Assembly (NCBI GenBank): GCA_028023455.1
Contig: JAQFVV010000028.1
Location: forward strand, 1,497,501 to 1,561,500
Source of the DNA: Epiperipatus broadwayi
Lineage: Eukaryota > Onychophora > Udeonychophora > Euonychophora > Peripatidae
Direction: 5' to 3'
Length of the DNA: 64,000 bases
Shown one piece after another: positions 36,370 through 46,609 of the stretch. The notes under the pieces are model-generated. The model was given only the letters and a program-made list of their open reading frames with translations. It searched no databases and was not told where the DNA came from. The first letter of the stretch is position 1. Every line of letters begins with the position of its first letter. A program made the translations under genes and the position numbers.

Positions 36370-36720
36370 TTGGCCAGTGCATTAAGATGACTATATGGAC
36401 AAAGCACTGATGATGGCCAGCATATATCTGTACCTCAGCATTATTTTATTTTTATTATATTCTAATAGATTAGCACCTGAGTTTGTGCACCCAAATTATT
36501 GTGTTGTATTGCTGTCATGGGTTTAGCTGTGGCTAAATAATTAGCCTGGTCTATAGTAGATCCATTTCAAATCCAGTCACAAGGTTTGACTTGATTTTTT
36601 TATTGGTGATTATTCATAATGATGAATGATTATAATTCTTCTCTGTAGTGCTGGTGAACTTATAATTAGTTCTCTGCTGATTTCTCATGACCATTATATT
36701 CAATATTATTATTTTTATAT
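36370..36720 (+). repeat. dispersed repeat (pair with 54100-54440)
   Basis: Shared order of GCATATATCTGTACCTCAGC / GTATATATCTGAATCCTAG, TAGATTAGCACCTGAG / TAGCTTAGCACTTAAG, GTGGCTAAATAATTA / GTGGCTAGATAAATAA and ATCCAGTCACAAGG. Identity unknown. Confidence 0.6.
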
Positions 36721-36894
36721 TCAATTTTATATTTAATTTATTTGGTGATGATGATAGTTTTCCATTTCATAATTCAGCCCTAAGATGGTATACCATTGCA
36801 AATGGTATCTAGTTATGGAACCTTGCAACCCCAGATTTTCTTTTATTAACCCTTAATCTCTAACTGCCATATCGTTATAATATATATGTATACA

Positions 36895-37290
36895 TGTTGA
36901 ACATCATTAAAATCAGACAAGACTTGAACAATCCCAATATTAATCACAATCAACAATCTCATCCATTTGTCAAGGTTAATATACTCACTAAAGATCGTAA
37001 TTTGACCACCGAGATTGAAATTATTGATACAAAAACATTTAAATAATTGTCTTTAAACAGTAAATATGACCTTTTCTGAATGCAGATTAATAAATAGTGA
37101 GTTATAACATTGCAAACAGGCAATTATAAATTTTAAATTGCATACAAAGTATTACTTAAATAATAAGGGTAATAATGCTCAAGACTAAATGGATTTATAA
37201 GTAATCATTAAAATCAATCAATACTTAGACAATCCCAGTATTAATAACAATCGACAATCTCAACTCGTTGTCAATACAACCTCATTTAAA
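36895..37290 (-). repeat. minisatellite family, two copies about 310 bp apart
   Basis: ACAATCCCAATATTAATCAC..CAACAATCTCA at 36929 and ACAATCCCAGTATTAATAAC..CGACAATCTCA at 37229, each followed by a TTGTCAA segment; same family as 10889-11640 and 60276-61225. Confidence 0.65.
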
Positions 37291-37729
37291 CATGTATCCA
37301 ACACACACATATCATGCATATGTAGTTGTGTATATAAAAGTATATGTATATATAATGAAGAAAAAATTAAAATGTAAAAAATTAAAATTGATTTTTATTA
37401 ATTTCTAATTTTATATATAATACTTATCATTTTTTTAAAAATTACGATCAACTGAAACAAACTACTAATATCAAAACTGGAGATGTGAAAACATTAGTGT
37501 GAATACAATCAATGTAGTTTATTAAATGGTATTGAAAACGTAATGATGCCATATTTTAAAAATAAAATATAACAAAATATAAATAAGTGAGGGATCAAAA
37601 ACCAAATTAATGTCTCTGACTGATTCAAATTAAAGTTTCCGTTTCATCTTTCTCAATTTGTTGTCTTGAGTTATAATAGTAAAATATACAACCACTATGG
37701 TTTTTTATTTCAAAATAACCTTTATTTGT

Positions 37730-37835
37730 CAAGCATTGGTAGTCGATAGGTTAGCGACAGCTGCTTTACAAGCAGTTATCCCGGGTTAGCGGGTTTGCTT
37801 CCCAGCTGATGCTATGACACATGAGAAAAAAAACT
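37730..37835 (+). mobile_element. tRNA-Val-like SINE head or tRNA pseudogene
   Basis: GGTTAGCGACAGCTGC leads to an anticodon arm GCTGC-TTTACAA-GCAGT (7-nt loop, anticodon UAC, valine), then CCCGGGTTAGCGGGTTTGCTTCCCAGC, which resembles a variable region plus T arm with a poor B box (GGTTTGCTTCC). It is followed by ATGAGAAAAAAAA. The acceptor stem is not convincing, so this is a SINE head or pseudogene and not a working tRNA. Confidence 0.6.
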
Positions 37836-38388
37836 TTATTTGTACAAAAAAGTCAAATATACAGTGTTATACAGAACTATTGATTACAATCAGGTGTGAT
37901 CAATCTTGTACTATAGATAAGTATGAATCACAGAGAATTAAACATATTATATAAGCAATGATATAATAATGAGGTTGAATACCAGAGCATTGTATAAATT
38001 AACTTGTGAAATCATGTATGTCTAAAAAATAGCATATATTAAATTGAATATATAATGATCAATAGATTTTAACAAGCACTATGTGAGTAACTTGTAACAG
38101 CTCACTTTGTGATAAAAACTCATTTCGATCCATACTATGACATCATAGTGAAAAACTAAACCTTCATTGTGAAAATAAATTATCATGGTAAACCAAAACC
38201 CATTTGTCATAACTGTGGCATGAATGGGTATTACACCAAGACTCAATAAAGACTGAGTGGTCAGTAAATTAGATGATTTAAATAAATGTTAACATCTTAA
38301 TAATTATTTTTATTTTATTTATACATAAAGGTATTATAACTGCAACACAGGCTTATTATATACCTGTGTCTATATATGTAATATATAA

Positions 38389-38775
38389 AGTATAAGAGCA
38401 CAGACTTTCACACCATCCACCACTCTCCAACTCTATCTCATAATACTGATACACTTGAACACATATATTTGAAAAGATAAATAATCACCAAAAATACGTA
38501 TTTCATACTAAACCAGCAATCATCAGTTGGTCCAGATTACCATCTCTACACATATATGCTATAAGTGCTCAGATATATATTAAGATAGCCAATCTTCATA
38601 CTTTAATGGACAGGCTTCTATCTACTCCACACTCCAACTCTTCAGCTGTCCATCCAATTGAAATAGGTATATTTGTGATTATTTATCTTTTCAACATATA
38701 TGTGTTCAAGTGTATCAGTGTTATGAGATAGAGTGGAGAGTGGTGGTTGGTGTGAGAGTCTGTGCTCATATACCT
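38389..38775. mobile_element. palindromic family IV hammerhead element
   Basis: Left arm (38389-38504) AGCACAGACTTTCACACC, CAACTCTATCTCATAA and CACTTGAACACATATATTTG is the reverse complement of the right arm (about 38665-38773). The right arm begins at the GAAA box of the ribozyme. The centre contains GGACAGGCTTCTATCTACTC. Relatives: 51286-51640 (same order), 14150-14310 and the core at 5853. Confidence 0.75.
38485..38540 (-). ncRNA. hammerhead core, family IV
   Basis: CTGATGA (38526-38520), stem II TGCTG/TAGTA with loop GTT (5 bp with two G-U), GAAA (38504-38501), stem III AUA/UAU around CG, cleavage after U38493. Stem I pairs AACCA with UU-GGU with one bulged U. Core invariant bases are intact, but the bulge and an extra U may weaken activity. 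Confidence 0.6.
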
Positions 38776-39200
38776 TATAAAAGTATTATGTAAATTTACA
38801 AATAATATTTTAATACATTGTATATGATGGATTATACATGTTGCTTTGGTAGGAAAATTGTTTATATTATATTTTTAATTTACATTGTTTTACTACTTCT
38901 CATTTACTATAATTATTTTAGATGCAGTTTTGCAATTTTAATTTGAAACGTTTCAATTATTATTAACTATCATACATTTTTAACTGATGAAGATCAGTTA
39001 GTTATAAATGAAATATTTCAAAACTAAAACTAATAATAATAATAGGTATTTATATAAAAAAGTGCAGAAATCTGTACTATTTATTGTTGGAAAATGTTTC
39101 TGTTTTTTGTAGCAGTTCTCAATTTGAGATCTAATTAGAATTTGAAATTATTTTCTTAGAAAGAAGTAGATAGATTTAAATAACATATAATCAACTCCCA
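38776..39200. other. AT-rich spacer, nothing recognised
   Basis: No supported gene or repeat. Confidence 0.4.
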
Positions 39201-41034
39201 AAATTATGCCTAAATTATTTCATTATTTATGGATAAATTTAAAATATAAATCTCAAATTAATTATCTAAATGCCCCTATTGTAGACAGAATGTAAAAATT
39301 AAAACCTTAGTTGCTTTGGAGGTCATATGACATTCAAACAATGAAAGTAATGGTTGACCTTCAATCTTTAGTTTTCTACCCTACCACTCTATTAATGTGT
39401 TAAATAAACCAGACAGGTTGATCACTTGATAATTAGTTAGAAATTTATTATTGCTGGGAAGTAAGTAAAGATTTATATAATTTTGCAAGAATTATATATA
39501 AGAAAACCATAATTAAATTAAATAAAAGATTATTTACTTGAGAAGCATTTTTGGTACTGAATTCTGTCGAATCCAGGAATAATCTATCACTAGTTCTGCA
39601 AACAATTTTAGAGAAATAACCTCTTTATGTTTGGAGTTTGGAGAATTAAAATAAAATAATCCAAATTTCATTCCATTTTATTGCTACCTTTCTAAAAATA
39701 CATCAGTGAAATTTGATAAATTGTAGATCTATGATTATATAAGGATGTTAACAATTTGTTAAAGAAAACATATTTTCATATATGATATGGATTCATGTAC
39801 TGAGCAATAAAATTGAGACATACTGTATTTAAAGATAATGTTTGTGAAAATACAAAATATTTTATAAATGATGTGTAAAGTTGTAACCTTTTTACTGATA
39901 ACTGTAAAACTTTGCCTGCTTTTGTCGCCAATATCTTTTATTAATGACTAGGAACTGTTTTCAACTTATATTGGTAGAAATTTTAATTAATATATATATA
40001 TTTGTGAATTATTAGTTCTAATTATAAAAAACCAGATGTCAAGAACTACTGGGGATAACATTTTAAAGGAAAAATTAACCAATAAAAATTAATAAGGCAT
40101 AAGTAGGTCCCTATCTTCGCATTTTCAAGCGCACATGCTTAAAAGTTTATTACGTAATCAATGTGTTAAATAAATTTATAATAATAAGTTTACATAAAAT
40201 TATTTTTTAAAACTTTATTAAATTTTCATTTCTAAATATGTAGGGACCATGTTTATTTTATTGAAATTTTGGAACTTTTTAGAAGAAATTAATAAAAAAA
40301 AAAAGTTTATTGACATCAGAGACTAAATAAATTAAAACCATTGTTCTTACATTTCATTGATTTTTTTTTTTTAAAGTTATAAATTCAATTTAATTTTTTT
40401 AAAGAGTTTCAATTATTTAAAGTTATGATTTAGAACGATGCATATTAAAACATTAAGATTTGCAATAAATATTATATTTTCATTAGTAAACATCTTTATA
40501 ACTGATGTTTTTACTTTCAAATGCCTTTATTTGTGCCTCAAGACAATTTGAGATGCATAAGTTTGGATATTACAATGCAATCAACAAGAATTGCTACAAA
40601 CAAATTTAGGGAGTGTTGGTGCATGTCAAGCACATCCACAGCCCATAGAATTGATTCAGTGCATATGATTTATAAACATTCAAATATAAACATATGGATA
40701 GGTGAGCAGGTTTTTATGGTTCCAGATGTGCAGTGACACAAAAATTCACCTGCCCCTCCAGACTCATATACATAAACCCAACTTCTTATGCTTAAATTAT
40801 TGTTCACAAAATCTTCCAATTATACATGTCCATTTCTCCATTAGTTATTCAAAAATTTTGTTATATTAACTGCAATGTTAAACTTTCAAAACACCTCTAT
40901 GCATGCCTCATGATTATTTGGGAAAAAGAAATAAGGCAACCACTTCAGTTGCAGTAGGAATATTGTCCTTAGGTTGTCCAATTGTACAAGTCCATTTCAC
41001 CATTTGAGCATTCCCAGTTCTGTTATAAATGTCT
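39201..41034 (+). repeat. 1.84-kb direct repeat, left copy (A)
   Basis: Nearly identical to 47730-49566: by eye fewer than ten substitutions and a few homopolymer indels. Starts AAATTATGCCTAAATTATTT and ends at TAAATGTCTTTATATATA, passing into (TA)n. It holds a 71-residue frame (40521-40736) present in both copies without a recognised motif, so I do not call it a gene. Confidence 0.9.
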
Positions 41035-41058
41035 TTATATATATATATATATATATAT
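41035..41058. repeat. (TA)n microsatellite at the left LTR edge
   Basis: About 23 bp of TA between the left direct repeat and the LTR; the matching run at the end of the right copy (49567-49606) is longer. Confidence 0.9.
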
Positions 41059-42171
41059 TGTAATGGAAACGTATATGTAGCAGCCCCACGATTGGACTAG
41101 CCAAATGTAATGGAACCTATAATTCAGAGCCTCACTTGGATGCTCCAAATGTAATGGAACTTAAGGTAGCCCATGTTTGGGTAAGCCAAATGTAATGGAT
41201 CGTACTTGCTACATTCCATTTAAATTGAAGAAAGACAAAATTATCCCGGTTATATAAATAATGCAATGGAAACTATATGGTAGCTCATAATTAAGCAAGT
41301 TAAATATAATGAAATGTATATGAGTTATTCCATTTATATTAAAGAATGAAGAAAAACAAACTTGTTCCAATTATATTTTAATAAATTGTTTAAATTGCCC
41401 TCCCAGCTAGCTTTATATAAAACAAATCTAAAATCATACTAATCAATGAGATCTTTCATTATAATTTATCTTTTAGGTTGATGTGACTAACTAATCAAAT
41501 ATATATATCAAAAATAAAGGAACTTTTATTAAATTCAAATATACACATCTACTATATAAATTTATGTACCTCTAAATATGTGTATGAAAAATAATATATG
41601 TAAGTGACCTACAAACCAAGTAATAAATGAAATAAGAAATTATCTTTTATTAAGTCGTAAATTCAATTAATTTACTAATAACTTTGGCATTAAGAAAATA
41701 AGAATAATATAGTATCGATCTTTAAATAATTACAAAGGCATTATTTATAAAAATAAATAGCACATCTTTTATTTTATGTTATCGTTTGACTTTAAATAAT
41801 ATTAATGTTTCAATATTAATATAAACAATAAATATATAAAGACATATTTCTGCCTAATAGTTATAATATAAAGATACTAATTAATATCTAGTACCTCAAC
41901 TTATAAATTATATTTTCAGATTTTAAAATTATTTAAATATTTATCTTAAACATCATCTGTTATACGTTTAATGTTATAATAAAACAAGACGCTTAAATTG
42001 ATCATTCACAAACGTTACATTTTACAATGAAAAATAAAATAAACAAAAAAAAAATATATATCAATCTCAAAAATATATATCCACACATCATTCATATAAA
42101 TATATAATTATTAAATACCTTTTTAAAAGTTCACTTAGTTGATTGTCCTTTTTAAGAATTAATTTAGTCCA
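41059..42171 (-). repeat. LTR, 3' copy (left)
   Basis: About 1113 bp. It contains three further CCAAATGTAATGGA(A/T)-type repeats near its 3' end (41104-41200). It is followed on the plus strand by TGAGTTTTTTCATC, which on the minus strand is the A-rich stretch preceding the LTR. Confidence 0.8.
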
Positions 42172-42186
42172 TGAGTTTTTTCATCT
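42172..42186 (-). promoter_or_regulatory. possible polypurine tract
   Basis: Minus strand GATGAAAAAACTCA directly upstream of the 3' LTR. It is only partly purine, so the assignment is weak and based mainly on position. Confidence 0.35.
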
Positions 42187-43394
42187 GTATATTTTATTAT
42201 TTTATTTTTAGAATGCATTCTATTAAAAGAACGACGAAACGATTTCATTAAAGAAGATTATTAATTCTTGAATATATGCATATTTTATTAAAATGTTAAA
42301 TCCAGTACATCAATTACAATTACTTTCAGATTAGAATTAAATTGACGATAATACATTTAAGATAGCTATACCAGCTTTTAATTCCAGACGCGATGAAATT
42401 TATACGTTGAAATTTTTAGTTGTTCCATTGAAAAATTGCTTTAGAATATATGAAAGCGATGATGATGATGCAGCCCTAGCTGCGATATATCCTTATTACC
42501 CCGTCATAATTTATATGTTTATTACAAAATATATACGTTACTTCAGTATTTTAAAAAAAATGGTAAACTTTAAAGAAATAAAATGTAATAAAATTCTATC
42601 CTTCAGTTGTTTGTTCTATATCCCATTTTTAATAAGCAATAATCCTAATAATGGCTTCCTTATTATTGTCGCGTGGTTTTATGCCAGCAGATGCTATTTT
42701 AAAACTCATGTTATATGTATGTTCTCTTTTACAACAATTAACATCAAAATAAAAATAAAATATTAAGTATACATATAAAAAGTATCAAATCGAAAATTTA
42801 ACATCTTTTAAAATATACATAAATAATTATTTATTACATTTAGTAATCATTGCAAATAAAATACTTTTTTTTTTTTTTTTTTTTTTAATCAACAATTTAT
42901 ATGTCCTTATTTATTTCAATAATTAAATATTTATAATGATGTACTATCGATATATATAAATAAAATAATAACTTCAAATAATAACTATATTTAATAAACA
43001 TAAAAGAAAAATTTAAATATTTCATATGTAAACTTCAACTTAAAGAGATTTTTTTTTTTAATAACAAATAACAAATTTTTAAAATATAAATATCGACCTA
43101 TTGATATTTACAATTCCCTCAAATCCACCGAAAAAAAAAATGTCTTTGCAAATAACTAATTAATTATGAAATATCGAAAAACTTCTCAAATTTGTAATCT
43201 TTCTAAGGACTAACATGGTTTAAAGAATATTATTTTTCTTATTAATAACCACATTCATTTATTTATATCTATCTCTCAGATCATCTAGATATTTATCCAA
43301 ATTTTTTAAAAAAAATATATAATAATCAAAAGTGCCTTTTCAATTCTTCCTGTAAAGAATTTCCAGTATGTTAAACTTTGTGAAAAAGTTTGCC

Positions 43395-43625
43395 CTAATT
43401 TACAAGATTTTCATATAGCATTTTGGTATAACTCAATTGCTTTTGAATAATTTTGAGATAAGTATCTAAAGATTTTGCTATGAACTCCTTAGATTCTACA
43501 TCTATATCCTTTACATAAATAGTAACTTGATCATAAGCACTAACATAACTCTTAACTTTATCAATAATAGTTGCTATTTTATCAGATAATCTTACTTTTC
43601 CTTTGACTATCTTGATAAACATCAT
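43395..43625 (-). CDS. small hypothetical protein, third frame of the LTR element
   Basis: Seventy-six residues, starting MMFIKIVKGKVRLSDK and ending KMLYENLVN. Predicted mostly helical and mildly basic, with no recognised domain. Its ATG overlaps the TGA of the preceding frame (ATGA, 43625-43622), so it could be reached by re-initiation, or it may be the frameshifted end of a once longer protein. Composition matches the upstream frame, supporting a common origin. No function can be named. Confidence 0.4.
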   Translation of the reverse strand: MMFIKIVKGKVRLSDKIATIIDKVKSYVSAYDQVTIYVKDIDVESKEFIAKSLDTYLKIIQKQLSYTKMLYENLVN

Positions 43626-43783
43626 CGACTTGAGTAAGTCTTTATTTTACTTATTCTAGATTCAATTAAAAACAATTCTCTGGATAATTTTGAATGGTAT
43701 TCATTCAAATTTTCTAAATAATCCTTTAAAAATCGCAAATCAGTGTGATATAATTTCAACATTAAAGAACTCTTGAAAATCAT
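43622..43783 (-). CDS. small hypothetical protein, second frame of the LTR element
   Basis: Fifty-three residues from ATG at 43783, starting MIFKSSLMLKLYHTD, with a helical LKDYLENLNEYHSKLSREL segment. It is in the same frame as the 367-residue frame and separated from it only by TAA-AAC-AAA, so a single stop codon divides them. It could be a readthrough extension, a separate cistron, or the result of a nonsense mutation in a longer gene. No family recognised. Confidence 0.4.
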   Translation of the reverse strand: MIFKSSLMLKLYHTDLRFLKDYLENLNEYHSKLSRELFLIESRISKIKTYSSR

Positions 43784-43789
43784 TTTGTT

Positions 43790-44893
43790 TTACAACAATA
43801 ACATTATTATATTAATTATTTTCAGTTTAACTTTAGGTTTACTTAAATTTCTTTCCTTAGTTATATTTTCTTGAAGAAAATCTTTATTATTTATCTTTCT
43901 ATCTATAACTTTAAGTTTAACTTTAGCTTTTCCAATATCTTTCATAAAATCTATACTTCTTTTAAGATAATTTATTTTAAACTTATCTCTACTCAACTCT
44001 TTGAATTTTACTTTAATTTTCTTCATATTTTTACTGGTATAAATTATCTCAAGAAAATCTATTTTAATTTTCTCTTTACTTCTGAATTTAAGTTTTATTT
44101 TGACTTTGCCTAAATCTCCATTTGGATCAATTTCTACTTCCATAAAATTTACATTACATATTATATTGTTAATTCTTGTAAAGAATATTTCTTTGTAAAT
44201 ATTAATTTTTGTATAAACGTTTCCACAATTAATGGTACATTTTTGAACTAGATTTTGCATTTTATCTTTAAATTTATTACTGGTATTATCCGTAATCTTT
44301 GGTAATTCATTGTCTAATAACTTTAGATATTTTTCACCTAAAGAATTTAATTTTATTTCTACAGATTCATCAACTCTTTTATCCTTACTATAGTATTCAT
44401 CAAAAATTTTAGGTTTCTTTATAGTCTTTCTTTCAACTACTTCTTCAAACAACTTACTCTCTCTTACATTATCATTATAAATTAATTCAAAAGACTCTTG
44501 AGGTTCTTTTAAAATTTTACCATATAATTCATTATCTTTATCAACCATTTTAACATCCTCTTCATTTTCTTTTATATTTTTACTAATCACTTCAATGGGT
44601 TCTTTGTATTCTTCAAAATTTTCATCAACTAATTCAAGATTTTTACTACAGATTTTGTCAGACACTTTTAATTCTTTCAGTTCTTCATCAACTTTTGTGT
44701 CTATACTCATAACACTATCATCTACCAGAGTTTTTGATGCAACTTTTAATTCTTTAGAAAGATCATCAGCATTGGTTTTCCACCTAGCTTCAAATTCATC
44801 AGAGACTCTTTTTAACATCTTCATAAATTCTGCTTCAAATTTCTTCACATCAAAATTACCACTAACTGGCATTTTATTACTATTGTTATCCAT
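43790..44893 (-). CDS. lysine-rich repeat protein of the LTR element, family unrecognised (gag position)
   Basis: A 367-residue open frame, the longest non-repetitive one in the window. Residues 15-60 look amphipathic helical (KKFEAEFMKMLKRVSDEFEA), and residues 60-200 are acidic and mixed-charge, consistent with coiled coil. Residues 262-363 hold four ~30-residue repeats built on a K-x-K-x-K pattern (GKVKIKLKF at 262, KKIKVKFKE at 291, GKAKVKLKV at 321, SKPKVKLKI at 351). There is no CCHC zinc knuckle, signal peptide or membrane segment. It is on the same strand as the LTRs and follows a 1.7-kb leader, where gag would be expected. A structural Gag-like role is inference from position only. 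The first ATG is taken because a TAA lies just upstream. Confidence 0.55.
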   Translation of the reverse strand: MDNNSNKMPVSGNFDVKKFEAEFMKMLKRVSDEFEARWKTNADDLSKELKVASKTLVDDSVMSIDTKVDEELKELKVSDKICSKNLELVDENFEEYKEPIEVISKNIKENEEDVKMVDKDNELYGKILKEPQESFELIYNDNVRESKLFEEVVERKTIKKPKIFDEYYSKDKRVDESVEIKLNSLGEKYLKLLDNELPKITDNTSNKFKDKMQNLVQKCTINCGNVYTKINIYKEIFFTRINNIICNVNFMEVEIDPNGDLGKVKIKLKFRSKEKIKIDFLEIIYTSKNMKKIKVKFKELSRDKFKINYLKRSIDFMKDIGKAKVKLKVIDRKINNKDFLQENITKERNLSKPKVKLKIINIIMLLL

Positions 44894-46589
44894 TATTATT
44901 AATAATACAATATTATATACTCATAAAATAAAATCTAAGATATATATATATATTTTTATTTCTATATAGTAACTATCACAGATCAAGGGCTCACCATCTC
45001 CAATCATTATTCCAACAAGCAATTTTTTAACTAAAAATACAAGCCTTTTTAATCTTATAATATATAATAGCTATCTGACAATCTAAATTTTACTTATTTG
45101 AACTCATGAACTTCTTGGCTTAAAAAAAAAATAATCTTATCTATCACCATAACATCAACAAATTTCTCTAAAATATATATATGCAGAGAGTAACAACTGA
45201 TATCACTAAATAACATTTATTTATATTTAATGATAATAAATATTCTACACTTATACTATATTAAAATGTGGATACTTCATATCAAATTCAATATAACCTT
45301 GAAATATTTAAACTACAACTAAATGTTCACATGCCTTAAAATAACTAATTTGATAATATAGTGAGACAACTTTCTCATTCAAAATAATGGTAGTTAAATA
45401 TAAAATACTTAAATCGATACCTATAAATTTTCTGAACTTTAATACTTAATACCATTTTATACACATTAAAAAAAATATCCACTTCACTTATTATTAACTT
45501 TTGTGCTCGAAATATTTTACTAAAATTGTACTAATGCAGTTTACTACTAACAAATGTTTACTAATTGAATTTCATGTTTAAAAGTCACTTACAAAAAAAA
45601 AAAAAAAATTATTAATATACTTGTTTTCAAACCCTAATTGATAATCAATGTAATAGATTATTTGTTACAAACAATAATCAATTAATCAAACTCTTAAGTT
45701 TGGTGTTATATATTTAAGTTATATACTTATCTATTCCTCCAAAGATCCGACAGATATTGACAACCAAAAGATTGATTAGCACTTCACAACTTTGATGTAG
45801 ATAAAAGAATTCAATCATTACTCCCAAAGCATACAATGTTTCATGAACACTTAGATGACTATCACATTTCATTCTATCCTATCTACTACAACCCATAATA
45901 ATTTTTTTTAGAACACCATTACACTACCCTGCTTATATTTAAGTCTTAGGGGCTATTATTTATAAATATTTCCTTGCTCATCTTTAGGAGACTTAGAGGC
46001 AAATATTATACTTATATTAAAATATTTATATCTTACTCTCTCTGGAGTTTTAAAGATAAAATCATGGCAGGACTACTGTTAACTGCTTCATGATAAATAA
46101 TAATAAACATCAAGATTTGGGTTGGAGCAATGAATGAGACTAATCAATCACAAGTGACATGAATGCATCACATCCTCAAGATAATAACCAAAATTTCCCA
46201 CTCAACATCAATACCTGTAACAGAACCAACCAAACTCCAACAATCAAATATCCCATCCAACCTTCAAAATTATAGATTTTCTACAACTCAAACTTTCCAA
46301 ATATGTACAAAATTATTATACTATAATTCAACACCATCAATATACTTTTTAAATTGAAATTAAACTGCTTCATGACTATATTTATCTTTCATCACTAAAA
46401 AAAAAAATACAATAATATTAACCATCACCATCTAAACATAAGGCTAAAATATTTCCATTTATATAAAAAAAATTAAACACACAAAAATGCTTCTCTTTCT
46501 TTAAACCATACATCTCATATTAATATATATACTAGACATCTTAATCTCAAGTATGTGGGGTATTTCAAGCCCTAATTAGCTTATTTCTA
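44894..46589 (-). other. long untranslated leader of the LTR element
   Basis: About 1.7 kb between the primer-binding site and the 367-residue frame, with no convincing open frame on the minus strand. The 64-residue plus frame at 46163-46357 is antisense and has no motif. Confidence 0.45.
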
Positions 46590-46607
46590 GCCCTAGTTGT
46601 TGCGCCA
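46590..46607 (-). promoter_or_regulatory. primer-binding site
   Basis: Minus strand TGGCGCAACAACTAGGGC, two bases after the 3' end (CA) of the 5' LTR. The TGG start complements a tRNA CCA terminus; TGGCGCA resembles the site used by some Ty3/Gypsy elements primed by serine tRNA. The specific tRNA is not established. Confidence 0.65.
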
Positions 46608-46609
46608 AA

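Noticed and set aside
36400-36440. CTGATGATGGCC as a possible hammerhead start
   Set aside because: No GAAA box or stem II follows at a suitable distance.
38990-39015. CTGATGAAGATCAG as a possible hammerhead core
   Set aside because: Only a small hairpin; no GAAA or cleavage triplet in place.
40521-40736. 71-residue frame present in two nearly identical copies (also 49051-49266)
   Set aside because: Conservation comes from the recent duplication of the whole 1.84-kb block; no motif and no excess of silent changes can be judged.
42407-42766. 119-residue plus frame
   Set aside because: Antisense to the LTR element, very AT-rich, no motif; a random open stretch is likely.
44595-44969. Serine-rich plus frame opposite the 367-residue frame
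   Set aside because: Shadow of the minus-strand gene; the composition is that of antisense lysine/glutamate codons.
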